The position numbers were made by a program, and so were the translations under genes. Under the pieces are notes generated by a model that was given only the letters and a program-made list of their open reading frames with translations, was not told where the DNA came from and ran no database searches. DNA of 64,000 nt from Flagellimonas lutimaris (lineage in GTDB: Bacteria; Bacteroidota; Bacteroidia; Flavobacteriales; Flavobacteriaceae), in NCBI RefSeq assembly GCF_003581615.1, contig NZ_QXFH01000069.1, positions 160,298 to 224,297 of the forward strand, given 5' to 3'. Positions 28,945 through 37,611 of the stretch are shown one piece after another (position 1 is the first letter of the stretch; the number at the start of each line of letters is the position of its first letter).

Positions 28945-30564
28945 ATGCAGACACTGGATACTTTTGATTGGATTGCAATATCCCTATACTTTTTGGTCCT
29001 TCTTGGAATTGCATTATGGGTAATTCGGAAAAAGGAAAACAATACCGAAGACTATTTTTTGGCCGGTAGAAACGTAGGGTGGTTTGTTGTTGGTGCCTCT
29101 ATTTTTGCCTCCAATATTGGTTCGGAGCATGTTGTGGGACTGGCAGGAGCTGGTGCTGGAGATCGTTTGCCCATGCTCATCTATGAAATACAGGCTTGGG
29201 TGGTTTTGATCTTGGGATGGGTATTTCTGCCCTTTTATGCACGGGCGGGAGTTTTTACCATGCCCGAGTTCTTGGAAAAACGTTTTGATGCCAGGGCAAG
29301 ATGGATTCTTTCCGTATTCTCCATCGTGGCCTATGTGCTCACCAAAATTTCCGTGACCATTTATGCAGGAGGTATTGTAGTTTCCGCACTCTTGGGCATC
29401 GATTTTTGGACAGGGGCTATTGCGACCGTGGTACTGACCGGAATTTACACGGTGCTTGGAGGAATGCGTGCCGTGGTTTATACCGAAACACTACAGGCCA
29501 TTATTTTGGTGGTTGGAGCTGCGGCCCTGACGTTTATTGGTCTAGATCATGTAGGTGGATGGGAGAGTATGAAACAAACGGTAACCCCAGAGTACCTAAA
29601 CATGTGGAGGTCTGCATCTGACCCCGATTTCCCATGGCCGTCACTTTTAATTGCGAGCACCATTACAGGTATTTGGTATTGGTGTACCGACCAATACATT
29701 GTTCAGCGTGCATTGACGGCTAAAAACATAAAAGAAGGTAGAAGAGGGACAATTTTTGGAGCTTTGTTGAAATTGTTGCCCGTTTTTTTATTCTTGATTC
29801 CAGGTGTAATTGCACTTACATTAAAAATGAGGGGTGAATTAGACTGGGATAGTCCAGACCAGGCATTCCCTGTTTTGATGAGCAATTTATTGCCGTCAGG
29901 ACTTAGAGGGTTGGTTGCGGCAGGTCTATTGGCAGCCTTGATGAGTTCCTTGGCATCCGTATTTAATTCGTGTTCTACCTTGTTCACAGTAGATATCTAC
30001 AAAAAATTAAGGCCAAACACACCAGAGAAAAAATTGGTAAGGACAGGTCAGATAGCAACGGTGATCGTTGTGATTATTGGTATTGTTTGGATTCCTATAA
30101 TGGCCAATATTTCTGGGGTACTTTATGAATACCTACAAAGTGTCCAATCTTACATTGCACCTCCAATTACGGCAGTGTTCCTATTAGGTATTTTCCATAA
30201 ACGGATTAATTCACAAGGTGCGTTTGTGACCATGGTCGTTGGGTTTATCGTGGGCGCTTTGAGAATTATCTTGGAACTAGTGAAAGATTCATTAGATCCC
30301 GATAGTTTCTGGTTCCTTTTGGGCGATATGAACTTTTTGTCCTTCGCGGCATGGTTCTTCCTTTTCTGTATTATTCTGATATTGGTCGTGAGCTATGCTA
30401 CCGCACCACCTTCGGACGAAAAACTGAAGAACCTTACGTATGCTACCATTTCTGATGAAGAAAGAAAGAAGAACAAAAGCAGTTACAATTGGAAGGATAT
30501 TGTTATTTCGCTTGTCATCATAGCCATCGTTATCTATGTGATGATATGGTTCAACGGGAAATGA
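28945..30564 (+). CDS. Na+/solute symporter (SSS family), probable arabinose transporter
   Basis: Inner-membrane sodium-coupled sugar transporter of 539 residues with about 14 hydrophobic segments. Typical SSS stretches are NTEDYFLAGRNVGWFVVGASIFASNIGSEH (N-terminal helices) and LRGLVAAGLLAALMSSLASVFNSCSTLFTVDIYK (the Na+ site region). Arabinose is the inferred substrate from operon position; the family alone does not specify the sugar. It is the last gene of the operon, with a clear terminator 26 nt downstream. Confidence 0.9.
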   Translation: MQTLDTFDWIAISLYFLVLLGIALWVIRKKENNTEDYFLAGRNVGWFVVGASIFASNIGSEHVVGLAGAGAGDRLPMLIYEIQAWVVLILGWVFLPFYARAGVFTMPEFLEKRFDARARWILSVFSIVAYVLTKISVTIYAGGIVVSALLGIDFWTGAIATVVLTGIYTVLGGMRAVVYTETLQAIILVVGAAALTFIGLDHVGGWESMKQTVTPEYLNMWRSASDPDFPWPSLLIASTITGIWYWCTDQYIVQRALTAKNIKEGRRGTIFGALLKLLPVFLFLIPGVIALTLKMRGELDWDSPDQAFPVLMSNLLPSGLRGLVAAGLLAALMSSLASVFNSCSTLFTVDIYKKLRPNTPEKKLVRTGQIATVIVVIIGIVWIPIMANISGVLYEYLQSVQSYIAPPITAVFLLGIFHKRINSQGAFVTMVVGFIVGALRIILELVKDSLDPDSFWFLLGDMNFLSFAAWFFLFCIILILVVSYATAPPSDEKLKNLTYATISDEERKKNKSSYNWKDIVISLVIIAIVIYVMIWFNGK

Positions 30565-30589
30565 TACGATTAAAAAATATGATAAAAGT

Positions 30590-30617
30590 AATGCCCCTTT
30601 TTAAGGGGCATTTTTTT
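30590..30617 (+). terminator. Rho-independent terminator of the arabinose operon
   Basis: Stem AATGCCCCTT / AAGGGGCATT with a 3-nt loop and a run of seven T. It separates the symporter gene from the universal stress protein promoter. Confidence 0.9.
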
Positions 30618-30659
30618 ATGGATAAACTGACTTCAAGTTCTTTATTTAAAAAGATGGAT

Positions 30660-30702
30660 TGACCAATATCATTTTTTACCAGCTTGTTGGGATATATCTT
30701 TG
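30660..30702 (+). promoter_or_regulatory. CRP/FNR-type promoter of the universal stress protein genes
   Basis: Operator TGACCAATATCA (30660-30671), exactly 23 nt, then TATCTTTG (30695-30702), a perfect TAnnTTTG -7 box. The predicted transcript start, near 30708, lies about 12 nt before ATG 30720. This spacing recurs at four other promoters in the window and rules out the in-frame start at 30684. Confidence 0.7.
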
Positions 30703-30719
30703 AGAAAAGCGAGACCGCC

Positions 30720-31565
30720 ATGAAAACCATATTGATTCCTACCGATTTTTCTAAGAATGCCTTGCACGCATTACAATATGCACAAGAACTTTTTAAGTGT
30801 GAACGGGCTTGTTTTTTTGTGTTGCATGCTTATGCGGAAGAGGTCTATGGGCAATATAAAACGGCAGAAAAGGAAGATATAGAAAAATTAAAACAAGAAA
30901 AGAAGGAGGAGACGGAGAAAAAACTGTACCAATTATTGGATACTGTTATCGGTGAACCACCCAACCCCTTGCATAATTTTGAGGTCGTTACATGTTTTGA
31001 CAATCTTGTTGATGGCGTTAATGATTTTGTGGACGAAATGAACATCGATTTGGTGATTATGGGCACCAAGGGAGAGACTAGTAACCACAAAACCACTTTT
31101 GGGAGCTATACCATCGAAATTTTTAAGTACGTCAAGTGCCCAGTACTTGCCATACCTAAAGATTTTGAGTACAGACAACCCAAATCCATACTGTTCCCTA
31201 CAGATTATTTGCTTCCCTACAAGCGAAGGGAACTAAAGCTTTTGGGTGATTTGGCCGGAAAATTTAAGTCCAAGGTCCACTGTTTGTACATTACCGATTT
31301 TGATGAACTCAGTCCAAGACAAGAGGATAACAGATTGTTTTTAGAGGAGACTCTTACCAAACCCTATCTATATTTTGAGACAGCTCCCATTAAAAACAAA
31401 GCAGAGGTTATTATGGAGCAGATAGAAAAGAAAGAATCCGGAATGCTCGTAATGATGAATTCGAGACACTCCTTTTTTGAAGATATGCTATACAGGTCAA
31501 CGGTAGATTTGCTTGGCCTGAAGATCAAAATACCATTTATGGTGATGCAAAACTTAAATCGGTGA
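30720..31565 (+). CDS. Universal stress protein, tandem domains
   Basis: A 281-residue cytoplasmic protein with two UspA-fold halves: the first opens with KTILIPTDFSKNALHALQYA, the second with SILFPTDYL. The segment IDLVIMGTKGET followed by FGSYTIEIFK resembles the nucleotide-binding signature of the first domain. Function is usually stress adaptation or ATP sensing; no enzyme activity can be assigned. The start at 30720 is chosen because a TAnnTTTG box at 30695 places the transcript start after the longer start at 30684. It is followed after 3 nt by a paralogue. Confidence 0.85.
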   Translation: MKTILIPTDFSKNALHALQYAQELFKCERACFFVLHAYAEEVYGQYKTAEKEDIEKLKQEKKEETEKKLYQLLDTVIGEPPNPLHNFEVVTCFDNLVDGVNDFVDEMNIDLVIMGTKGETSNHKTTFGSYTIEIFKYVKCPVLAIPKDFEYRQPKSILFPTDYLLPYKRRELKLLGDLAGKFKSKVHCLYITDFDELSPRQEDNRLFLEETLTKPYLYFETAPIKNKAEVIMEQIEKKESGMLVMMNSRHSFFEDMLYRSTVDLLGLKIKIPFMVMQNLNR

Positions 31566-31568
31566 ACA

Positions 31569-32429
31569 ATGAAAAAGAAACGAATCATATTGCCAACGGA
31601 TTTTTCCAAGAATTCTTGGAATGCCATTGAATACGCTTTGACCATTTTTAAAGATGTTCCATGTGATTTCTTTATTCTGAATTCTTATCAGGTCGGTGCA
31701 TCAGGATTGTCAACAAAAATGGCCGGTGCCAACGATACGCGTCTATATAATCTAATCAAGGAACAATCCCAACGGGAACTAAATAGGGAATTGGAGAAAA
31801 TAAAAAGTTTTGATAGTAACCCAGAACATACATTTATAATCCGTTCTGTTGCCGGTACCCTTGTCAATGCCATAGGAAAAACAGTGTATAACGAAGAAAT
31901 AGATTACATCATAATGGGTACCAAGGGATCGTCTGGATTAAAAGAAGTTTTCATGGGAAGCAATACCTATAATGTAATCAAGGATATTGATTTCTGCCCG
32001 ATTATAGCCGTACCTGATGATTATCGACCAGAGGGAAAAATAGATGCCATCTTATTGGCAACGGGTTATGAACATCTTTTTGAAAACTACGAATTAAAGC
32101 CAGTGTTGAACTTAGCCGAACATTTCAATGCTAAACTGTGGATTACGCATGTAGGAACTTTGAACGAGCTTACTTCGAAGCAAAAGGCTTCCAAGCTTGC
32201 ATTGGAAAAACGCCTTAAATCGGTCAACTATGAGTTTGTGGAGGTCGAAAAAGATACTTCGGTTAACCAGACCATTCAAAATGTCGTTGATATGGATAGA
32301 ACTCTTGATATGGTAGTAATGATCAATCAAGATCACTCTTTCTTTCAAAGATTGACACGTGAACCTGTTATCAAAAAAGTGACCTTTAATTCGACAGTGC
32401 CATTTTTGGTCATTCATTTATTTGAATAG
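31569..32429 (+). CDS. Universal stress protein, tandem domains
   Basis: A 286-residue paralogue of the preceding gene, starting 3 nt after it. The opening RIILPTDFSKNSWNAIEYAL and IDYIIMGTKGSSGLKEVFMGSNTYNVIKD show the UspA fold and its nucleotide-binding signature. The second half is more diverged. Both are probably expressed from the FNR-type promoter at 30660. Such pairs are common in Bacteroidota under oxygen or energy limitation. The gene is convergent with thioredoxin, with 9 nt between stops. Confidence 0.85.
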   Translation: MKKKRIILPTDFSKNSWNAIEYALTIFKDVPCDFFILNSYQVGASGLSTKMAGANDTRLYNLIKEQSQRELNRELEKIKSFDSNPEHTFIIRSVAGTLVNAIGKTVYNEEIDYIIMGTKGSSGLKEVFMGSNTYNVIKDIDFCPIIAVPDDYRPEGKIDAILLATGYEHLFENYELKPVLNLAEHFNAKLWITHVGTLNELTSKQKASKLALEKRLKSVNYEFVEVEKDTSVNQTIQNVVDMDRTLDMVVMINQDHSFFQRLTREPVIKKVTFNSTVPFLVIHLFE

Positions 32430-32438
32430 TAGGGGAGT

Positions 32439-32738
32439 TTACAAAAACGACTTTGCCAATTGCACAATTTCCCCTTTTTGTAATACTCCGGATTTTCTCC
32501 AGAGTTGTTCCCCATTCTTAAAGAATATCATAGTGGGCACACCTCTAACCTGGTACGTATTGGCGAGGTTTTGGTTCTTATCGACATCTATCTTTACAAT
32601 TTTTAAAGAATCGCCCATTTCGTCTTTTACCTGCTTTAAAATAGGAGCCAACATCTTACATGGACCACACCACTCGGCCGAAAAATCGATAAGTGTCAAT
32701 TGGTCTTTGTTTATCAAAGCTGAAAAATTTCCTTTCAT
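32439..32738 (-). CDS. Thioredoxin family protein
   Basis: A 99-residue thioredoxin with the redox motif WCGPC (W23, C24, C27) and the conserved cis-Pro loop GVPTMIFF. It lacks a signal peptide, so it acts as a cytoplasmic disulfide reductase. The start at 32738 yields a standard thioredoxin length and lies just downstream of a predicted promoter; a longer start at 32777 would add an unrelated 13 residues. A TGAC-N4-GTCA site lies 52 nt upstream. Confidence 0.92.
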   Translation of the reverse strand: MKGNFSALINKDQLTLIDFSAEWCGPCKMLAPILKQVKDEMGDSLKIVKIDVDKNQNLANTYQVRGVPTMIFFKNGEQLWRKSGVLQKGEIVQLAKSFL

Positions 32739-32758
32739 AGTTCTAAAAATTAAACACT

Positions 32759-32801
32759 GCAATTTATAAAAACCCACTTTTTTTTAAAGTGACTTATGTC
32801 A
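32759..32801 (-). promoter_or_regulatory. CRP/FNR-type promoter of thioredoxin
   Basis: Operator TGACTTATGTCA (32790-32801, inside the longer palindrome GTGAC-N4-GTCAC), 23 nt, then TAAATTGC on the minus strand (32759-32766), a weak match to TAnnTTTG. The spacing equals that of the other redox promoters. The same operator could also affect the divergent DUF1080 gene. Confidence 0.5.
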
Positions 32802-32902
32802 CCTTGACCTTGAGAGGCTTTCATAGAATATCTGAGATAGAGTTTGGTCGCATACTTTTTCTATCTTTAACCACTGCACAACAAAAACAAACTACTTTGA
32901 AC

Positions 32903-33664
32903 ATGTATACAAAAATCACTGGATTCATTATAGCGCTATTGGTAATGGTGTCCTGCAAAAGTGAGAAGAAGGATGAAACCGATAGCTGGCGAACAAAAAA
33001 AGCCGCGGTGGAAAACGCTACCCATAACCAATTGTTGGATGTAGAAAAAGAGCAAGGTTGGGAGTTGCTGTTTGATGGCGAAACTATGGATGGATGGCAT
33101 TTGTACAATAATCCAAATGCCGATTCGGTTTGGGAGGTTGTTGATGGTGAACTTCATAGCAATGCCAACAATGAATCCTTAACAGCAGGTGACCTTGTGA
33201 GCGATAAGTCCTATTCCAATTACGAGCTTTTGTTGGAATGGAAGATTTCGGGAAATGGAAATAGTGGAATTTTTATCAATGTTCAGGAATTGCCGCAAGT
33301 GCCTACGGCTTGGCAAAGTGGCCCGGAATATCAAATATTGGGTGCGGACCATATGGATTATGATGTGCCCGAAAAGCGCCCAGGTTGCCTTTATGTTTTC
33401 TTGCCGCAACAAAATACGGTAGAGGTAAAACAAGGGGAGTGGAATAAAACCCGGATAAAACAGGTGGATGGTAAAATTGAATTCTACTTAAATGGTGTCC
33501 TTACGGCCGAGGAAGATTTGAGTTCACCCAAATGGGAACAAAAAATTGCCGAGACCCATTTTTCCAAATACCCTGAGTTCGGTAAAACCACCGAAGGCAA
33601 AATAGCATTGCAATACTGGTATTTTGAAACATGGTTCCGAAACATTAAAATCAGAGAGCTTTAG
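32903..33664 (+). CDS. DUF1080 (3-keto-disaccharide hydrolase-like) lipoprotein
   Basis: A 253-residue lipoprotein (VMVSCKSEKK) with one DUF1080 jelly-roll domain (about residues 55-253): LLFDGETMDGWHLY, VVDGELHS, YELLLEWKISGNGNSGIFI and the C-terminal FETWFRNIKIREL. Related proteins act on glycosides, some as 3-keto-glycoside hydrolases, but many are untested. The start at 32903 gives a clean lipoprotein signal; the longer open frame from 32789 does not. Promoter-like TATCTTTA lies at 32862-32869. No sugar oxidoreductase partner is adjacent. Confidence 0.8.
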   Translation: MYTKITGFIIALLVMVSCKSEKKDETDSWRTKKAAVENATHNQLLDVEKEQGWELLFDGETMDGWHLYNNPNADSVWEVVDGELHSNANNESLTAGDLVSDKSYSNYELLLEWKISGNGNSGIFINVQELPQVPTAWQSGPEYQILGADHMDYDVPEKRPGCLYVFLPQQNTVEVKQGEWNKTRIKQVDGKIEFYLNGVLTAEEDLSSPKWEQKIAETHFSKYPEFGKTTEGKIALQYWYFETWFRNIKIREL

Positions 33665-33725
33665 GGGGAATTGGCTTTTCTATATCAAAAATCCAGAAAA
33701 AAGGGATAAGCAAAGTAATCACTTT

Positions 33726-35132
33726 TTATTTTTTGGTAATTACCTGTAAAAGCCCTTGTAAGATTTCATCTTTTTCGTCCAACAAATGGTCTTTGATATA
33801 AATATCAGGAATTACACCTTCTTCTTTGGTGCTTCCATTGACACGGACCATTTTTCCTTTGGATACATGTACGGAAATCTGGGTTTTAGGTAGTTTATAT
33901 TGGAATATGGATGCATAAAGCGAAGCATATTCCCCAGTTTCTTCCCCTACAATGGTTCCAAAACTATAATCTTGGATTTGTGCTGCCGTTACCGTTGATT
34001 GAGAATGCGATTGGCGGTTGACCAATACATAGACCTTGCCCGAGAATCTTTGGGTTTTGGGTTGAGGGGCGTATTTTCCGAATTCATACTCGTAAACCTC
34101 ACCATTTTTATGGTTGAGCGCACTTTGCCAATATACGTTGGTTGTATCGTAGTTTTTTTGGGTGTGCTCCTTTAAAAACGCACTCGTTTTCAATTTAAAA
34201 CTTGAATTCCATTTAAAAGGTTTGTCCGCAAAATAGGATACCAAATAATTACTAAAGGAATCATCACCGCCAGGATTGTTCCTTAGGTCAACGATTAAAT
34301 TTGTACTCTTACGTTCTTTTATTTTGATGAATGTCGAATCAATAAATTTTTGATATTTTGCTTCATCTCCACCAAAACCACCAGGATTGAGATAGGCAGA
34401 TGCTCCGATGAATTCCAACTTTCTCTCAGAATTGATCAATTCGGTCCTTTTCATTTCATACCCCTCAATCAACTCTACTGCATCAACCATATAGGATTTT
34501 ATAGCACCATCGGATCTGATCACAACCTCAAAACGCTCTTGCTCACCATAGACCTGCCAGTAATATCTTGGAAAAGAATACAACTCTAATTTGGCATTTT
34601 TAAAATAGAGGCGTTCTGCGGAAATCAAAGGATGTATTTCAGATAAAACCTCCGTCATCGAAACACTATTAATGCTAAGAATTTCAGCACCAACTTTAAT
34701 AGCATCGTTGTTGGACCAATTTTTTCGGATTAAGGATTTCCCATCTTCAAAGGCTATTTCCAAAGGAAAAAGGGTGCCGCCAGCATTGGCATAAGCGCCA
34801 TAGGATTTTCCGGGAAACCCTATTTCGGTATGGCCATTTTTTGCTTTTGAAATTACTTTTTGGAAGAGAGAGGTCACCTCCAATAAACTTAAACTATCCT
34901 TCCTTATTTCATTTTTGACTTGGTTGTAGTTTTCATCAAACTCTTGTTTTGGGGTATAGGCGTAGAGGTTGTAATGTGTCTCTTCCAAGGATTCCTTTAA
35001 AAACGCCAAATCTTCTAATACGTCACTTCTGGAAAAAAGTTCTTGTGCTTGCAGGTTTAGCCCGAAGAATAAGCCAAAAACAAACAAAAGCTTGTGATAA
35101 GAGGTGTAGGATATAAAAATAGCTTTCATCAA
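33726..35132 (-). CDS. S41 family peptidase, exported
   Basis: A 468-residue protein with a signal peptide (ending LNLQAQ). It has a PDZ-like central portion (GAEILSINSVSMTEVL) and a C-terminal tail-specific-protease core: NLIVDLRNNPGGDDSFS, VYVLVNRQSHSQSTVTAA with the candidate nucleophile Ser, and FGTIVGEETGEYAS. It is predicted to cleave proteins in the periplasm. It starts 34 nt after the AraC-type regulator gene on the same strand and may be co-transcribed with it. The start could be either of two adjacent ATGs (35132 or 35129). Confidence 0.85.
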   Translation of the reverse strand: MMKAIFISYTSYHKLLFVFGLFFGLNLQAQELFSRSDVLEDLAFLKESLEETHYNLYAYTPKQEFDENYNQVKNEIRKDSLSLLEVTSLFQKVISKAKNGHTEIGFPGKSYGAYANAGGTLFPLEIAFEDGKSLIRKNWSNNDAIKVGAEILSINSVSMTEVLSEIHPLISAERLYFKNAKLELYSFPRYYWQVYGEQERFEVVIRSDGAIKSYMVDAVELIEGYEMKRTELINSERKLEFIGASAYLNPGGFGGDEAKYQKFIDSTFIKIKERKSTNLIVDLRNNPGGDDSFSNYLVSYFADKPFKWNSSFKLKTSAFLKEHTQKNYDTTNVYWQSALNHKNGEVYEYEFGKYAPQPKTQRFSGKVYVLVNRQSHSQSTVTAAQIQDYSFGTIVGEETGEYASLYASIFQYKLPKTQISVHVSKGKMVRVNGSTKEEGVIPDIYIKDHLLDEKDEILQGLLQVITKK

Positions 35133-35166
35133 ATTTAAATTTTCCGCAAAACTAGTTTCATTGTGC

Positions 35167-36312
35167 TTACGAAGCGACCGACTGCTTCTTTTCGGACTCT
35201 TTTTTGAGCTGATTCACATATTCGCTAGGTGTTGTTCCCGTAGTTTTTTTGAAAACATCATTAAAAGTGGATTTGGATTTAAAACCACAATCAAAAGCAA
35301 GGCCCAGCAGAGTTAATTTTTTGTTTTCGGGTTTAGCTGCCAATTGTTTAAATGCTTCAACACGATAGCTGTTCACATACTCATAAAAGTTTTTGGAAAA
35401 ACTGCGATTGATCGTGTGGGAAACTTGTTTTGGATTCAGGTTTACGAGTTTCGATAATTTGGTCAAATCCAGTTCAGAATCCAAATAGGGCTTTTGGCTT
35501 TCCATTACTTCGGTTATTTTTTCTGCCCATGCGGGATTGTGTATGTTATCTTCTGATATGTTCTTTTTTGAGGAGTAGCCCGAAGTTTCTGTACGGGCTT
35601 TTAAGTAACCCTTAAAACCAATCCAGTAGGTTACAATGGCCAACCCTACAAAAGTGGGTAGGAAATAGGCATCCCTTAAATCCCTGTCAAAAACAAAACG
35701 GTCAATCTCGGTCAAAACCATCCAGCCTATCCAAAATACTGAATAAATGATTATTGGGGCTTTTAACCAATGCAGCGACTTGTTTTCCAGATTGGAAAAA
35801 CGCTGTTTCAGCCAAATTTGATATCGGAACAGGACCAAAAGTGATATGATGCTATAAATGGTAATGGATAAAATGCCCAACCACTGTTCTGCCAAATAGA
35901 ATTTGGTATAAGGGTGAGGCTGTGTTTGATACAGGCCATCGGCACCCAATCTGTAAAAAGCGGTCCGATAAAAAATAAATTCCAATAGCAACGGAACAAA
36001 ATGAATCAGATCTTTTTTTGAAAATTTGAAGTCATTGTCAGTGATACTTTTGGTGTAAAAGTAAAGTGCTGGTCCTATGCCGTAAAGCAGCTCAAGCTGA
36101 ACATACCTAAAGGTATCCATCATGTTATAACTGCTAAGTACATTTACAAGGGCAATATTCAATGCCATTAATGCAAAAAAGAAAATAAGGAGCGATAAAA
36201 AGATTTGAGATTGGCTCCGTGGACGTTTGGCGAGTAACAAAATACCCAATATGATGGCCTGTGCTGCAAATATAAATATGATGGTCGTTAAAATGGGATT
36301 TGGCGAACTCAT
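35167..36312 (-). CDS. Membrane-anchored AraC-family transcriptional regulator
   Basis: A 381-residue protein. About seven hydrophobic helices fill residues 1-240, and an AraC/XylS double helix-turn-helix occupies about 270-375 (LTKLSKLVNLNPKQVSHTINR; LTLLGLAFDCGFKSKSTFNDVFKKTTGTTPSEY). This fusion is common in Bacteroidota and is thought to sense a membrane or periplasmic cue. The target is unknown; the following S41 peptidase gene is the nearest candidate. A palindrome lies 55 nt upstream. Confidence 0.88.
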   Translation of the reverse strand: MSSPNPILTTIIFIFAAQAIILGILLLAKRPRSQSQIFLSLLIFFFALMALNIALVNVLSSYNMMDTFRYVQLELLYGIGPALYFYTKSITDNDFKFSKKDLIHFVPLLLEFIFYRTAFYRLGADGLYQTQPHPYTKFYLAEQWLGILSITIYSIISLLVLFRYQIWLKQRFSNLENKSLHWLKAPIIIYSVFWIGWMVLTEIDRFVFDRDLRDAYFLPTFVGLAIVTYWIGFKGYLKARTETSGYSSKKNISEDNIHNPAWAEKITEVMESQKPYLDSELDLTKLSKLVNLNPKQVSHTINRSFSKNFYEYVNSYRVEAFKQLAAKPENKKLTLLGLAFDCGFKSKSTFNDVFKKTTGTTPSEYVNQLKKESEKKQSVAS

Positions 36313-36366
36313 ATGGTTGCTAAGTTAGCCAATTTTCAAGTTAACTTTTTTCAATACATTTGATCT

Positions 36367-36385
36367 TCAAAGTAACACACTTTGA
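36367..36385. promoter_or_regulatory. Palindrome upstream of the AraC-type regulator
   Basis: Perfect inverted repeat TCAAAGT-N5-ACTTTGA, between the DUF6340-like gene and the regulator gene. Without a T-run it looks more like an operator, perhaps for autoregulation, than a terminator. Confidence 0.35.
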
Positions 36386-36406
36386 GCATTGTTGCTAAAT
36401 CTAGGT

Positions 36407-37411
36407 TTAGTATTCTACCAGTCGTTTACGGTTCAGTAAAACCTTAGCGTAGTCACGTGCCATTTTATCTCCAAACTCTTGATAGGCGCGTTGAGCCCAT
36501 TCCAAAGCCAAATCCGTCTCTCCCTTTACTTCGTAGGCTACAGCAATATTGTGAGCTGCTCTTCCTGCAGATTTACCATAATTATTGACCACATCGGTCC
36601 ATATTTTAATGGCATTGTCCCAATTGGCTACTTCGCTGCTTCTCCAGCCTGCAGCAAATTGGTTTTTGTCCCTTCCTTTGCCTTTTTTATACATGTCTCG
36701 TCTGACTCGGTAATAGCTTGTAAAAAAGCGGTTAGTGTAATCAATTCCAGCGGCATAAGCTGTTTCTGGTAGTGCGGAAAGTGGCGCAGCTCCGCTGAAC
36801 AAGTCAAAATCCATAAAATAAGTCTGCTGAAACTGGTCTATGATGGTTTTGTTATAGGGATCATATAGCCTCCAAAAGCTTTTGACGTTGACCCGTGCAC
36901 GTCGAGGAAATCGCGTGTTGGTTCTTCCTGTTTCTAAAACCGAAGTAACCTGATTCACCGCATTGGCTATCACAAAATCCGAATTGGAGTCAAAGTTTTC
37001 CAATACCAACAGCGCATCCGCATTAGTAGATTTACAAATTTCATCTACTTGGTCCCAACTTAAAATTTCAGGGGTTTGTCTTGTTCCTGTTCCATAAATG
37101 CGAACATTTGGGGGTATCACGGCTTTCAGGCGATTACTGTTTTGCAGTCCATCAAAGAAACCTTTTACAGCCTCATCGGAAGCTAATTTATCGGAACCTG
37201 CGATTTCACCTGTAACTATGGATTCCAACGTTTTATTTTTTTTGTCCTCTTCTTTGGTCAATGAACGGTTTACTACAGCTATTTCTTCCATTCCCTCTGG
37301 TAAAATAAGCTCTGGTTCTTGAGGGTAATCAAGGTAAACAAATCCAGAACTGGCACAGGAAACCAAACTACAAGTGATTACAGAAAGCAGTAAAAGGTTA
37401 AAGTTTTTCAT
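36407..37411 (-). CDS. DUF6340-like lipoprotein
   Basis: A 334-residue predicted lipoprotein with signal LLLLSVITCSLVSCASSG. The middle part has DALLVLENFDSNSDF and FWRLYDPYNKTIIDQFQ; the C-terminal part (NWDNAIKIWTDVV, AAHNIAVAYEVKGETDLALEWAQRAYQEF) reads as TPR-like helices. The overall pattern resembles DUF6340 proteins of Bacteroidota, of unknown function. The start at 37411 is chosen because it gives the lipoprotein signal; the open frame extends upstream without a sensible N-terminus. Confidence 0.75.
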   Translation of the reverse strand: MKNFNLLLLSVITCSLVSCASSGFVYLDYPQEPELILPEGMEEIAVVNRSLTKEEDKKNKTLESIVTGEIAGSDKLASDEAVKGFFDGLQNSNRLKAVIPPNVRIYGTGTRQTPEILSWDQVDEICKSTNADALLVLENFDSNSDFVIANAVNQVTSVLETGRTNTRFPRRARVNVKSFWRLYDPYNKTIIDQFQQTYFMDFDLFSGAAPLSALPETAYAAGIDYTNRFFTSYYRVRRDMYKKGKGRDKNQFAAGWRSSEVANWDNAIKIWTDVVNNYGKSAGRAAHNIAVAYEVKGETDLALEWAQRAYQEFGDKMARDYAKVLLNRKRLVEY

Positions 37412-37541
37412 AATTGTAAGGCTTTGGGAGATGGTAAAACACAACAAACGTGCCATTGCATAATTTGGAAGACTTTCCATAGGCATCAACGTGTAATCAA
37501 TATCTTTTATTTTCAAACAGTTAGATATTTTTAAAACCAAA

Positions 37542-37568
37542 AAACCTGTAAATAAAATTTACAGGTTT
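37542..37568 (-). terminator. Rho-independent terminator of the dabBA operon
   Basis: Stem AAACCTGTAAAT / ATTTACAGGTTT with a 3-nt loop, followed on the minus strand by a T-run. It lies 44 nt beyond the dabA stop. The same 12-bp stem occurs again at 60593-60621. Confidence 0.85.
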
Positions 37569-37611
37569 CACGTTCAAATCAAACTTGTTCCTACTTATTA
37601 AGAACAATCGG

